Position numbers and translations under genes: made by a program. The notes under the pieces were generated by a model. That model was given only the letters and a program-made list of their open reading frames with translations, was not told the origin of the DNA and did not search any database. 64,000 nucleotides of DNA from Flavobacteriales bacterium (GTDB lineage: Bacteria > Bacteroidota > Bacteroidia > Flavobacteriales_F > PHOS-HE28), in contig JADJLR010000008.1 of assembly GCA_016710015.1 (NCBI GenBank), positions 62,001-126,000 of the forward strand, given 5' to 3'. Within the stretch, counting starts at the first letter, position 1; every line of letters begins with the position of its first letter. Below are positions 45,373-53,400 of the stretch, in pieces.

Positions 45373-46239
45373 TCAGAGGAGATAGAAGAAGGTGAACACG
45401 AACACCCAGACCAGATCCACAAAGTGCCAATAAAGACCGGCCTTCTCCACCATTTCGTAGTGACCGCGGCGGTGGAACACACCATTGATCACCATGATCA
45501 GTACGATCAAGTTGATGATCACGCCACTGAAGACGTGGAAGCCGTGGAAGCCTGTGATGAAGAAGAAGAAGTTCGCGTACTGGATCGGCCCGTACTCATT
45601 CACGGTCATGTTCGCCCCGTCGACGTACGTGGCCCGGTCGTTCCACAACTTCAAGGAGGCCGCATGATCCAAATGAGGTGCACCTTCGGCAGGGATCAGG
45701 TAGTGCGCAGGATCCGCTAACACCAGGTGGAAGCTCTCATGGGCCGTAGGGTCGTGCGTATCGTGTTCATCGTTGTGAACCCAGTACTTCTCTCCGATGT
45801 TGGTGGTGATGTATCCTCCACTACCGTGGATGAAGTGGCTCCACTCCCACGCTTGGCTGCCCACGAAGAAGGCACCACCCAAGACCGTAAGGAACAACCA
45901 TTTGATCACTCCTTTCTTGTCCATCCGGTGACCGGCCTCAACGGCGAGCACCATGGTCACGGAACTGAAGATCAGGATGGCCGTCATCAACGCCACATAC
46001 ACCAGCGGATAACTGCCCGTGAGGCCCGGTAACGCCCGGAACACCTCCTCGCCGATGGGCCACACCTCGGTGGTGCTGTGCCTGACGAAACCGTATGCGG
46101 TGAGCAACCCGCCGAACGTCAATGCGTCCGAGACCAGGAAGAACCACATCATCATCTTCCCGTAGCTGATGCTGAACGGGGAACGACCGCCGCCCCATAG
46201 GACGTCGTTGCTCAGAACTTTGCTTGCGTCTCCAGCCAT
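45373..46239 (-). CDS. Cytochrome c oxidase subunit III
   Basis: 288 residues from the ATG at 46239. Seven-helix subunit III fold: GKMMMWFFLVSDALTFGGLL, SYPLVYVALMTAILIFSSVTM, FFVGSQAWEWSHFI, then a ~60-residue soluble insertion rich in His and Asp (about 135-205), and FFFFITGFHGFHVFSGVIINL and YWHFVDLVWVFVFTFFYLL at the end. The HGFHV and HFVDLVW motifs are diagnostic. Second of two subunit III-like genes in a row. Confidence 0.95.
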   Translation of the reverse strand: MAGDASKVLSNDVLWGGGRSPFSISYGKMMMWFFLVSDALTFGGLLTAYGFVRHSTTEVWPIGEEVFRALPGLTGSYPLVYVALMTAILIFSSVTMVLAVEAGHRMDKKGVIKWLFLTVLGGAFFVGSQAWEWSHFIHGSGGYITTNIGEKYWVHNDEHDTHDPTAHESFHLVLADPAHYLIPAEGAPHLDHAASLKLWNDRATYVDGANMTVNEYGPIQYANFFFFITGFHGFHVFSGVIINLIVLIMVINGVFHRRGHYEMVEKAGLYWHFVDLVWVFVFTFFYLL

Positions 46240-46261
46240 GGTAGATATTCCGGTCGCAATG

Positions 46262-46987
46262 TTAGTGAACAAACACCAAGAACAAAAGGAGGTACAGCCA
46301 GAGGCCCCCTAAGAAGTGCCAATAGATCACTCCAGACCACAGACCTACATGGTCCTCAGGGCTATATCGGCCTTGTTTGGCCATGAAGATCATGACGATC
46401 AAACTCAGCAGCCCGAAGGCCAGATGGCCCAAATGAGCGCCGGTGAGGGCATAGAAGAATGAACTCGAGGTGTTCTTCTGCTCACCCAATTCGGCATTCA
46501 ACGGGTGGCTATACTCCACGTCGTTCGGGTGGTAGAAGTACCCCTCCTGCAGGACCAAGGTCGCCCCTTGATATTGGATGGTGTAGTCCGTACCGTAGAC
46601 ACCCTTGTTGTCCAAGACCTTGCCCACCGGGAAATCCCCCTTCGCCACGAGTTCTTTCCACCCTTGGAATTGGGACCACATGAAGACCGCCCCAAGCAAC
46701 AAGGTGCCCAGTAGAAGGGGCATTACCGCAGAGTTCCTGCCCTTCGCTGCGGACCACAACGCGAGTTGTGCCAGCACACTGCTGATCACGATCGCCACGG
46801 TGCTGATCCAGAACGCCTGTGGCATGGCGATATCCACCCAATACCCTCCACTCATGCTGACGACATAAGCGCTGGTGAGCCCGGCGAAGAACATCACGAT
46901 CGCGAACAGGATCAAACTGGTGATCGCCTTCCGCGTTCGAATGAACCTTTCGTGCAGTTCCTCTGGTGTGAAAGTTCCGGTGGTCAT
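46262..46987 (-). CDS. Cytochrome c oxidase subunit III-like protein
   Basis: 241 residues with around seven hydrophobic stretches, e.g. SLILFAIVMFFAGLTSAYVV, QAFWISTVAIVISSVLAQLAL, GAHLGHLAFGLLSLIVMIFMA and a C-terminal GVIYWHFLGGLWLYLLLFLVF. A divergent subunit III family member; Bacteroidota often carry two in tandem before subunit IV. The ATG overlaps the ctaB stop (ATGA), so the two are translationally coupled. Confidence 0.92.
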   Translation of the reverse strand: MTTGTFTPEELHERFIRTRKAITSLILFAIVMFFAGLTSAYVVSMSGGYWVDIAMPQAFWISTVAIVISSVLAQLALWSAAKGRNSAVMPLLLGTLLLGAVFMWSQFQGWKELVAKGDFPVGKVLDNKGVYGTDYTIQYQGATLVLQEGYFYHPNDVEYSHPLNAELGEQKNTSSSFFYALTGAHLGHLAFGLLSLIVMIFMAKQGRYSPEDHVGLWSGVIYWHFLGGLWLYLLLFLVFVH

Positions 46988-47877
46988 GTGCGGAAGATCA
47001 CGTATGCCAACTGCACCAAGGGCAAGTAAAGAAAGCTAGCGAACATCAATTGGCGGGCGTAGCGCACATCCTGAGTGAGGAAGAGCCGTAGTGCTGGAAC
47101 CACCATCACCACGCCGCCCAAAGCGGCCACCGCCAAGGCCCAAGGCCCCACGAAACCGAATACCCAGGGCAGCATACCCGTCGGGATCAGGAACAAGGAA
47201 TAGAGCAGGATGATGGCGGATGCTGGCCGATCCGGTGTGCGACCTCCCGGCATCAACCGGAACCCTGCCCGGTGGTAATCCTCATCCAAGACCCATGCGA
47301 TGGCCCAGAAATGGGGGAACTGCCACATGAATTGCATGGCGAAGAGCAAACCCGCTCCAAGATCGAAATGGCCGGTGGCAGCCACATAGCCCAACATGGG
47401 TGGAAATGCACCCGGAAATGCGCCAACGAAGACCGCCCACGAACTGACCTTTTTCAGCGGCGTGTAAAGCGCCACATACATGAACATGGAAATGAACCCA
47501 AGAATGCCCGTGAGTGCCCCGAACTGCAACCAGAGCATCAATGTGGCGATACCGGCCGCAAGAAAAGCCGCAACTACGGCCTCGGTCCTCGATAACGTAC
47601 CGCGAACGAGCGGTCGGTCGCCGGTCCGCTTCATCAGGCCATCTTCCCGCACCTCGAGCACTTGATTGAACGCATTGGAAGCCCCGGTAAGCAAGGTGCC
47701 TGCGAAACAAAGCCCCAAGAGACCGGCCCAGGAGAAGCCACCTTGTGGAATGCCGAAGAGGTAGCCGAATGCTGCGCTCACCACGACCAGTGAAGCCAAG
47801 CGAAGCTTGAAGAGGACGGCCACGCTACGGAACTTGACCGAGAACGGGACGCGGAGCAGGGTACGGGTCTGTGACAA
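46984..47877 (-). CDS. ctaB: Protohaem IX farnesyltransferase (haem O synthase)
   Basis: 297 residues from a TTG at 47877. The -7 element TACTTTTG at 47885-47892 ends 7 bp before it, which excludes the more upstream TTG at 47907. UbiA prenyltransferase fold with about eight helices and both Asp-rich motifs: NAFNQVLEVREDGLMKRTGDRPL (first) and FAIAWVLDEDYHRAG (second, read as HFWAIAWVLDEDYHR). It farnesylates haem B for the oxidase made from the following genes. First gene of the operon. Confidence 0.93.
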   Translation of the reverse strand: MSQTRTLLRVPFSVKFRSVAVLFKLRLASLVVVSAAFGYLFGIPQGGFSWAGLLGLCFAGTLLTGASNAFNQVLEVREDGLMKRTGDRPLVRGTLSRTEAVVAAFLAAGIATLMLWLQFGALTGILGFISMFMYVALYTPLKKVSSWAVFVGAFPGAFPPMLGYVAATGHFDLGAGLLFAMQFMWQFPHFWAIAWVLDEDYHRAGFRLMPGGRTPDRPASAIILLYSLFLIPTGMLPWVFGFVGPWALAVAALGGVVMVVPALRLFLTQDVRYARQLMFASFLYLPLVQLAYVIFRT

Positions 47878-47884
47878 AGCGCGG

Positions 47885-47892
47885 CAAAAGTA
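47885..47892 (-). promoter_or_regulatory. Bacteroidota -7 promoter element (oxidase operon)
   Basis: TACTTTTG on the minus strand matches TAnnTTTG exactly, 7 bp before the TTG start of ctaB, implying a nearly leaderless mRNA for the seven-gene operon down to 43314. Confidence 0.6.
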
Positions 47893-47950
47893 CCGATCGG
47901 GATCCAATGCCGGACCAATTCAGCTCAAGCCAGCCGAATGGTCCATTCTT

Positions 47951-49546
47951 TTAGCGTAACCGATACCGCACCTCTTGTTCCGGATGTTGATCCAGGAAGT
48001 GGCAAACCAGTCCGACACGCACGAAGTGCAAGGTGGTGGGGTCCTCCTTCGGCGGATCCCGCATCCGGTAGGTATAGGAGGCCTCCAAGCGCATGGCCGA
48101 TCGCGGGTCCAGGGTCCAACCCACGCGCGCTTCGGCTTGGAAGATGTACTTGCTCTGGAAGTCGCCCGTGCGGTACCCGAAATCATTCCGCGCCCCATTC
48201 GGTTTGAGTGGACGCTCACTCTCCGGTCGGAAGATGTTATTCCCGTAACTATCCACGCTGTCCGTACCCATGTGTGCAAAGCTGGACCGTACGCTGAAGA
48301 CCCACCGATCGCGGACCAGATCCACATGTGCGAGGACCTCTTCCGTGTTGGAGCCGTATGGATGCGCAAGTGGTTGGCCCATGTGTGCATAGTTCTGGCG
48401 CGTATCCGAGTGCGTGTACATGAAGGGCCGAACAAGGTTCCATTCCGCCCGTAGCTGCAAGCCATGAACCCCGAAGGCCTCGTGCGCATTCACCCCGATC
48501 TGACCCGCTTGTTTGTTGGCATACCAGCCATTGCCATTGCGCACATTGGAGGCCAGGAACTCGTCCAGCATCACCTGGCCATAGAACAGCACGTGCTTCC
48601 CCACTTTTACATTCAATGCGAACCCCAAGAGTGCGTTGTCCGGCGAGCCGAGTCGGAATTCCGTGGGCCGATAGAAAAGGACCGGATTCAGGTAGTTGAA
48701 TTCGAACCCGCGCGGGTATTCATCACTTCCCGGCGACCATACGATGGCCTCGAAAACGGCGACATTGACGCGGTCGATCACGTTGTACGAGAGGTAATGC
48801 ATGCTGGTGAACTTGCGCTGGAAGTCAGCCACGTTCCCATCCGCACCTCGGATGTCGTTCATCACCGCGAAGAGATCCACATACTTGATCCGCCACACCG
48901 AAGTGGTCATCCGCAAATAGGGGTAGCTCGTGGCCTCATCCGAAAGGAACAGGGAGCGGTGCCCTTCTCCGAAGAAATTCTTGCCCCTACCGAGGGTAAC
49001 GTTGATGTACTTGTGTGCATCCCAACTCACATGTGCATTCCAGCTGTAGTGGGCGAAGTCCGGTGCCGTGCCATAACCGTAGCCTTCGCCAGCGACCACC
49101 TGGGTAGCCCGGGCCACACTGTCCAAGTAGCTCGGAAGTCGTTCGTTCCACCCTTGACCATCCACATGGAAATTCAGTTTGCTGCCAGCGTCCAGATCGG
49201 CCCAAAGCCCAGCACCACTGCGGTAGCGCACTCCGGAGGCATTCCCCTCGTAACCCACGCTGGCATCCACCAAGGGTCCCCAGCGGAACTTGCGGCCGTT
49301 GTTGCGTCCTGCCCACTTGTCCAGCACACCGAAAGCGGCCTTGGGTAGTGCTGAATCCGGAATGGCCGCTACCCGCAAGGTGGCGGTCGAATACGGTCGG
49401 ATGGACGTATGCACATCCGACTTGAAGGCTTGAAGGCGTGAGGCGAATGGCCGTTCGACTTCACGACTCACGGTGGACCAGCCGGTCTGTGCTTGCCCCA
49501 ACGCAGCCGCCAGCAACAAAACGAACAGGACGAGTACCCGATTCAT
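47951..49546 (-). CDS. RemB/Wzi-like outer-membrane capsule or gliding protein
   Basis: 531 residues from the ATG at 49546, overlapping the preceding stop as ATGA. Signal peptide about 1-19 (ending LGQAQ). Capsule assembly Wzi-type beta-barrel features across about 90-531: LGRGKNFFGEGHRSLFLSDEA, FEFNYLNPVLFYRPTEF, AEWNLVRPFMYTHSDTRQNYAHMGQPLAHPYGSN. Flavobacterial relatives are named RemB and linked to gliding and surface polysaccharide. The second copy (50664-52247) shows the same landmarks. Function by similarity only. Confidence 0.82.
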   Translation of the reverse strand: MNRVLVLFVLLLAAALGQAQTGWSTVSREVERPFASRLQAFKSDVHTSIRPYSTATLRVAAIPDSALPKAAFGVLDKWAGRNNGRKFRWGPLVDASVGYEGNASGVRYRSGAGLWADLDAGSKLNFHVDGQGWNERLPSYLDSVARATQVVAGEGYGYGTAPDFAHYSWNAHVSWDAHKYINVTLGRGKNFFGEGHRSLFLSDEATSYPYLRMTTSVWRIKYVDLFAVMNDIRGADGNVADFQRKFTSMHYLSYNVIDRVNVAVFEAIVWSPGSDEYPRGFEFNYLNPVLFYRPTEFRLGSPDNALLGFALNVKVGKHVLFYGQVMLDEFLASNVRNGNGWYANKQAGQIGVNAHEAFGVHGLQLRAEWNLVRPFMYTHSDTRQNYAHMGQPLAHPYGSNTEEVLAHVDLVRDRWVFSVRSSFAHMGTDSVDSYGNNIFRPESERPLKPNGARNDFGYRTGDFQSKYIFQAEARVGWTLDPRSAMRLEASYTYRMRDPPKEDPTTLHFVRVGLVCHFLDQHPEQEVRYRLR

Positions 49547-50667
49547 GCGTTCCGCTTGGGCCACACGAAGGGCAACATGGCCAACGCGAAGGCCGAGGTC
49601 CCCAAGACCATTAGACCGATGTTCGGGTGCCATTTCCGTGTGGCCAAACTCAACCCGATGATCGCGATGGAATAGAGGTAGATCAGGAAGGTGGTTTTGC
49701 GGTGACCCAGATCCAAGGCCATGAGCCGGTGGTGGATGTGGTTGCGGTCCGCAGCGAATGGTGATACCCCGCGTACCGTTCTGTACACGAAGATCCGGAG
49801 GGTATCCACCAACGGATAGGCGATCACGGCCATGGCGAAAATGGGTGTCGGGATCTGCTTCAGGTACACCGGAAGACGTGCGGTGTCATGGTCCACGACC
49901 TTCATGGCCAATACGGCAATGATGGCTCCGATGATGAGCGAACCGCTATCGCCCATGAAGATCCGGGCCGGATGCCAGTTGAACACGAGGAAGGCCACCA
50001 AGGATCCAGCAAGGACGAATGCCAGAAGCGAAAGTGCGATATCGCCCGCGAGATACAGCCAAGTGCCATACGCCATGGAAGCGATCAGGCCGACCCCTCC
50101 AGCAAGTCCGTCCACACCATCGATCAAGTTGAACGCATTCACCAACACCACATAAACAAAGAAGGACAAGGCGATGCTCACGTACTCCGGCAGTGCATAC
50201 ACTCCGAATAGTCCATGCATGTCCGTGATCCGGATCTCGGCCATCATCACCAGGATGTACCCCACCACCATGTGGCCCACCAGTTTCTTCACCGGAGAGA
50301 AGCCGATGATATCATCCTTCACCCCGATGAAGAATAGCAATACCATGGCCGAAAGCAGGAATTTGAAATCCTTGTACGCCGCGCCCATCGCGAAGTACAT
50401 CGTCTTGTAATACGGAAGGTCATCGGACACGAGCGAGGCGTTCGGGAACCAGAGCGAATAACTGAAGATGATGGCGGCGAAAAGGATGATGCCACCGATG
50501 GTAGGAACGCTGCGGTGATGCACCTTCCGCTGTTCCGAAGGTTCGTCCACGAGGTGTTTCATACGCGCCACCTTGATCAGTGACGGCATGGTGAAGAGCA
50601 CCACAAAGAATGATGTGATGCCACCGAGCAGGAGGATGTAGCCGTGTTCCTTCAAACGAGCGATCAA
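49543..50667 (-). CDS. WecA/MraY-type undecaprenyl-phosphate sugar-1-phosphate transferase
   Basis: 374 residues with around ten membrane helices. Catalytic and binding motifs: KDD in VKDDIIGFSP, VNAFNLIDGVDGLAGG, ARIFMGDSGSL and the C-terminal cytosolic HIHHR in ADRNHIHHRLM (the WecA/Rfe-type HIHH motif). It transfers a HexNAc-1-phosphate from UDP-sugar to the lipid carrier, the first step of O-antigen or capsule repeat synthesis. It is embedded between two RemB/Wzi-like genes with ATGA overlaps at both ends, tying carrier-lipid priming to surface attachment proteins. Confidence 0.92.
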   Translation of the reverse strand: MIARLKEHGYILLLGGITSFFVVLFTMPSLIKVARMKHLVDEPSEQRKVHHRSVPTIGGIILFAAIIFSYSLWFPNASLVSDDLPYYKTMYFAMGAAYKDFKFLLSAMVLLFFIGVKDDIIGFSPVKKLVGHMVVGYILVMMAEIRITDMHGLFGVYALPEYVSIALSFFVYVVLVNAFNLIDGVDGLAGGVGLIASMAYGTWLYLAGDIALSLLAFVLAGSLVAFLVFNWHPARIFMGDSGSLIIGAIIAVLAMKVVDHDTARLPVYLKQIPTPIFAMAVIAYPLVDTLRIFVYRTVRGVSPFAADRNHIHHRLMALDLGHRKTTFLIYLYSIAIIGLSLATRKWHPNIGLMVLGTSAFALAMLPFVWPKRNA

Positions 50668-52247
50668 ATATCGTAATAGCGGTTGAAGAGCGCCGTTCGA
50701 ATACCGAAGTATGCAAAGGTACTCTGCCCGTTATCCGTCGAGTTGGTCAAAGAGCGGCGTTGCACCCCTACATAGAGCCGCAAGTTGGTGTTTGCATTGA
50801 AGAGGTAGCTCACCGAGGCATCCAAGTACGTGAGTTGCCGCACGACCGGTCCATCCGGCCCTTGAACGGCGATATCGGAACGGTTCAGGCTACTGCCGTA
50901 GTTCTCCGTGGTATTGGGGTCCTTGTGGTAGGTGGCCAGGACCAATCGGGCTTGTCCCCAGATCCGCCCGAACCCGGCATCGACCAGCGCCACCGTTTCG
51001 TTGAAGTACGCCCCCATCGGATGTGCCAACGGTAGCCCGGCATGCTTGTAGGCCAGCTTGGCAGGGTTATTCTGATAGGTGAATGGCTGGGCGGCATTGT
51101 ACTCCAGTTGCACGTGCAGGTCCTTCCGCAGCACATCGAACCAACGAACACCCGCTTGGTAAGCGTATCGTTGCTTGGACGGATCGTCCGTGGCGAATTG
51201 CCCGTAGATGTAGCCCTTCTCCGTGACCTTCACGCGCAGGTCCAGCCCTACCACACTCTTCTCGATCCCATCGAAACCCCGCACCAAAGCATTCACCCCG
51301 ATCACCGGATTCAGTTCCAACGCATCGAAGTCCTGCACGCCCGCACTGTCGATGTCCTGGAAAATGGTGCTCTCGAACAACCCTAGCTGTACACGACCCA
51401 AGTTCACGCTAAGGTGGTTGAAGCGGCCGCGCATCCAATAGAACAAGGATTCGCTGGAACCGACCGAGGGTAAGCGATCACTGGTCTGCACCCCGCTCTG
51501 CAATTTGCTCAACCATGTGGTGTATTGGAAACGCTTGTTCAGGGAAAGCGCGCTCAGTTTGAAGTAGGGCGCACTCACCGCATGATCACTGAGCAGCACC
51601 GAACGGTAGCCGTGGCCCACGAAATGCCTGCCCTGCCCCAATTGGACATTCAACCATTCCGCAGCCTTGTACGACACGACACCTTGGGACCACCCGTAGT
51701 CCAGTATGCGCCCGCTCTGCAATTTCACTCGGCCTTGCCCAGAGATGACACCTTCGCTGGCCGACTGCAAGAAGATGTATTGGGGCAGGATGGCCTGGTG
51801 TTCCTGCACCATGGTGTAGAACGAGATCCGGGAACCCAGATCACCGGTGATGTACACGCCCCGTACGTTGCTGTAGTACCGGTTGGTATCCGTGTAGGCC
51901 GTACGATCGCCGAAGTCATTGCCATATTCGAATTGCACCAGCGGATCGGCGGTCAACTTGAAGTCTTCCCCCTTGATCTCCAACAGGTGGGTCTTGAACA
52001 GCTTCTCGGTGATCCAGTAGTAGTACTTGGTAGTATCCACGCGGTGGCCCATGACGTTGGTGAGGTCCGCACGGGATTCGATCACCGGCTTCAGGCCAGA
52101 ATGGATCCGGGCATCCAGTTTGGCCGCATTGCGTTCCACATCGATGTAGCTGTCCCGGTGGAACGGAATGTCGTTCTGCTGTGCTACCGACCACGCCGCG
52201 AGCAGGATCGGAAGGAGTACAAGGGCCCGGAAGGGAGCGCACGACAT
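50664..52247 (-). CDS. RemB/Wzi-like outer-membrane capsule or gliding protein
   Basis: 527 residues from the ATG at 52247. Signal peptide about 1-20 (ending WSVAQ). Shared landmarks with the copy at 47951: LGQGRHFVGHGYRSVLLSDHA, LELNPVIGVNALVRG, LEYNAAQPFTYQNNPAKLAYKHAGLPLAHPMGAYFNE. The mature protein is beta-rich and aromatic, with NRYYDI at the end. First gene of the three-gene unit with the WecA-type transferase. A TACCTTCG near 52255-52262 could be a one-mismatch -7 element. Confidence 0.82.
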   Translation of the reverse strand: MSCAPFRALVLLPILLAAWSVAQQNDIPFHRDSYIDVERNAAKLDARIHSGLKPVIESRADLTNVMGHRVDTTKYYYWITEKLFKTHLLEIKGEDFKLTADPLVQFEYGNDFGDRTAYTDTNRYYSNVRGVYITGDLGSRISFYTMVQEHQAILPQYIFLQSASEGVISGQGRVKLQSGRILDYGWSQGVVSYKAAEWLNVQLGQGRHFVGHGYRSVLLSDHAVSAPYFKLSALSLNKRFQYTTWLSKLQSGVQTSDRLPSVGSSESLFYWMRGRFNHLSVNLGRVQLGLFESTIFQDIDSAGVQDFDALELNPVIGVNALVRGFDGIEKSVVGLDLRVKVTEKGYIYGQFATDDPSKQRYAYQAGVRWFDVLRKDLHVQLEYNAAQPFTYQNNPAKLAYKHAGLPLAHPMGAYFNETVALVDAGFGRIWGQARLVLATYHKDPNTTENYGSSLNRSDIAVQGPDGPVVRQLTYLDASVSYLFNANTNLRLYVGVQRRSLTNSTDNGQSTFAYFGIRTALFNRYYDI

Positions 52248-52328
52248 GGCCGCCGAAGGTAGTGGGATGGCCGGTACCAAACGCTGACCGCCCGGATGGT
52301 CCGGACGTTCAAAGCGGTCGAAGTGGTC

Positions 52329-53279
52329 TCAGGCCTTCGCCACCCCGGATGCCAATTCGCTCTTCGCGAACTCGGCATAGACGCTGGTGATGCCTTCACG
52401 CAAGTCGATGCGGTGCTTCCAACCCATGTTGTGCAGGCGCGAAACATCCATCAGTTTGCGGGGCGTGCCATCAGGCTTCGAAGTGTTCCACTTCAGTTCA
52501 CCACTGAAACCGACCACGTCCTTGATCAATTCGGCGAGCTCCTTGATGGTGAGGTCCTCTCCGGTCCCGATGTTCACGAAGAGCTCTTCATCGTAGTTCT
52601 GTAGCAGGTGGAAGCAGGCATCGGCGAGGTCGTCCACGTGTAGGAATTCGCGGCGCGGACTGCCACTGCCCCATACCTCTACGGTCGGTGCGTTGGAGAT
52701 CTTCGCGGTGTGGAACTTCCGGATCAATGCGGGTAGCACGTGGCTGTTGTTCAGGTCATAGTTGTCGTTCGGGCCATAGAGATTGGTGGGCATGGCGCTG
52801 ATGAAGTTGCTGCCATACTGCCGCCGGTAGCTCTCGGCCAATTTGATGCCCGCGATCTTGGCGATGGCATAGGGTTCGTTGGTCTGTTCCAACACACCGC
52901 TTAGCAAGCTCTCCTCCTTCAACGGTTGTGGCGCCATCTTCGGATAGATGCACGACGAACCGAGGAAGAGCAACTTCTTCACTCCATTCTCATGGCTGGA
53001 GTGGATCACGTTGCTTTCGATCATCAGGTTCTCGTACAGGAACTGCGCACGGTACACGTTGTTCGCGTGTATGCCGCCCACCTTCGCTGCGGCGAGCACC
53101 ACCACATCGGGCTTCTCCTGTGCGAAGAAGTCGCGAACCGCCTGCTGCTCCTTCAGGTCCAGCTCCTTGCTCGTGCGCGTCAGGATGTTGGTAAAGCCTT
53201 CCGCTTGCAGCTTACGGATGATGGCACTGCCCACCATGCCGCGATGGCCTGCGATGTAGATCTTGTCGGTCTTGTTCAT
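52329..53279 (-). CDS. fcl: GDP-L-fucose synthase
   Basis: 316 residues from the ATG at 53279; the longer frame to 53351 reads through a REP-like palindrome (PGQARNDN) and is rejected. SDR motifs: IYIAGHRGMVGSAIIRKL (NADP-binding), LFLGSSCIYPK, and catalytic Y-x-x-x-K in EPYAIAKIAGIKL. It performs the C3/C5 epimerisation and C4 reduction of GDP-4-keto-6-deoxy-mannose from Gmd, encoded next to it. GDP-fucose feeds surface glycan or protein glycosylation. Confidence 0.97.
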   Translation of the reverse strand: MNKTDKIYIAGHRGMVGSAIIRKLQAEGFTNILTRTSKELDLKEQQAVRDFFAQEKPDVVVLAAAKVGGIHANNVYRAQFLYENLMIESNVIHSSHENGVKKLLFLGSSCIYPKMAPQPLKEESLLSGVLEQTNEPYAIAKIAGIKLAESYRRQYGSNFISAMPTNLYGPNDNYDLNNSHVLPALIRKFHTAKISNAPTVEVWGSGSPRREFLHVDDLADACFHLLQNYDEELFVNIGTGEDLTIKELAELIKDVVGFSGELKWNTSKPDGTPRKLMDVSRLHNMGWKHRIDLREGITSVYAEFAKSELASGVAKA

Positions 53280-53306
53280 GGCTTTCGCATTGATGGGGGC
53301 GTTGTC

Positions 53307-53327
53307 ATTCCGGGCTTGACCCGGAAT
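53307..53327. repeat. REP-like palindrome upstream of fcl
   Basis: Perfect 8-bp inverted repeat ATTCCGGG/CCCGGAAT with a CTTGA loop, preceded by GTC. Sequences of this form (TCATTCCGGG-CTTGA-CCCGGAAT) are widespread intergenic palindromes in many bacteria. Confidence 0.7.
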
Positions 53328-53351
53328 CGCGTACGTGGTTCCTGAATTCAC

Positions 53352-53400
53352 GGGCCGAAGATCTTCGGCCCCTAAGGAATGATCGCTACGCGATCATTCC
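53352..53400. repeat. Composite palindromic element, copy 2 (gmd-fcl)
   Basis: 53352-53371 is a perfect 20-bp palindrome centred on AGATCT (half-site GGGCCGAAGA); 53376-53400 is a perfect inverted repeat of two 11-nt arms around TAC (half GGAATGATCGC). The plan matches 5309-5356: AGATCT-centred palindrome, short spacer, then an inverted repeat with core GCTACGC (reverse complement of copy 1's GCGTAGC). The second arm overlaps the stop codon of gmd. No T-run; function unknown. Confidence 0.75.

Noticed and set aside
48464..49348. Plus-strand open frame of about 294 codons opposite the RemB/Wzi-like gene
   Set aside because: Shadow frame of a supported beta-barrel gene.
53280..53351. N-terminal extension of GDP-fucose synthase from 53351
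   Set aside because: It translates a REP-like palindrome (PGQARNDN) and lies upstream of a good ATG that begins the SDR domain.
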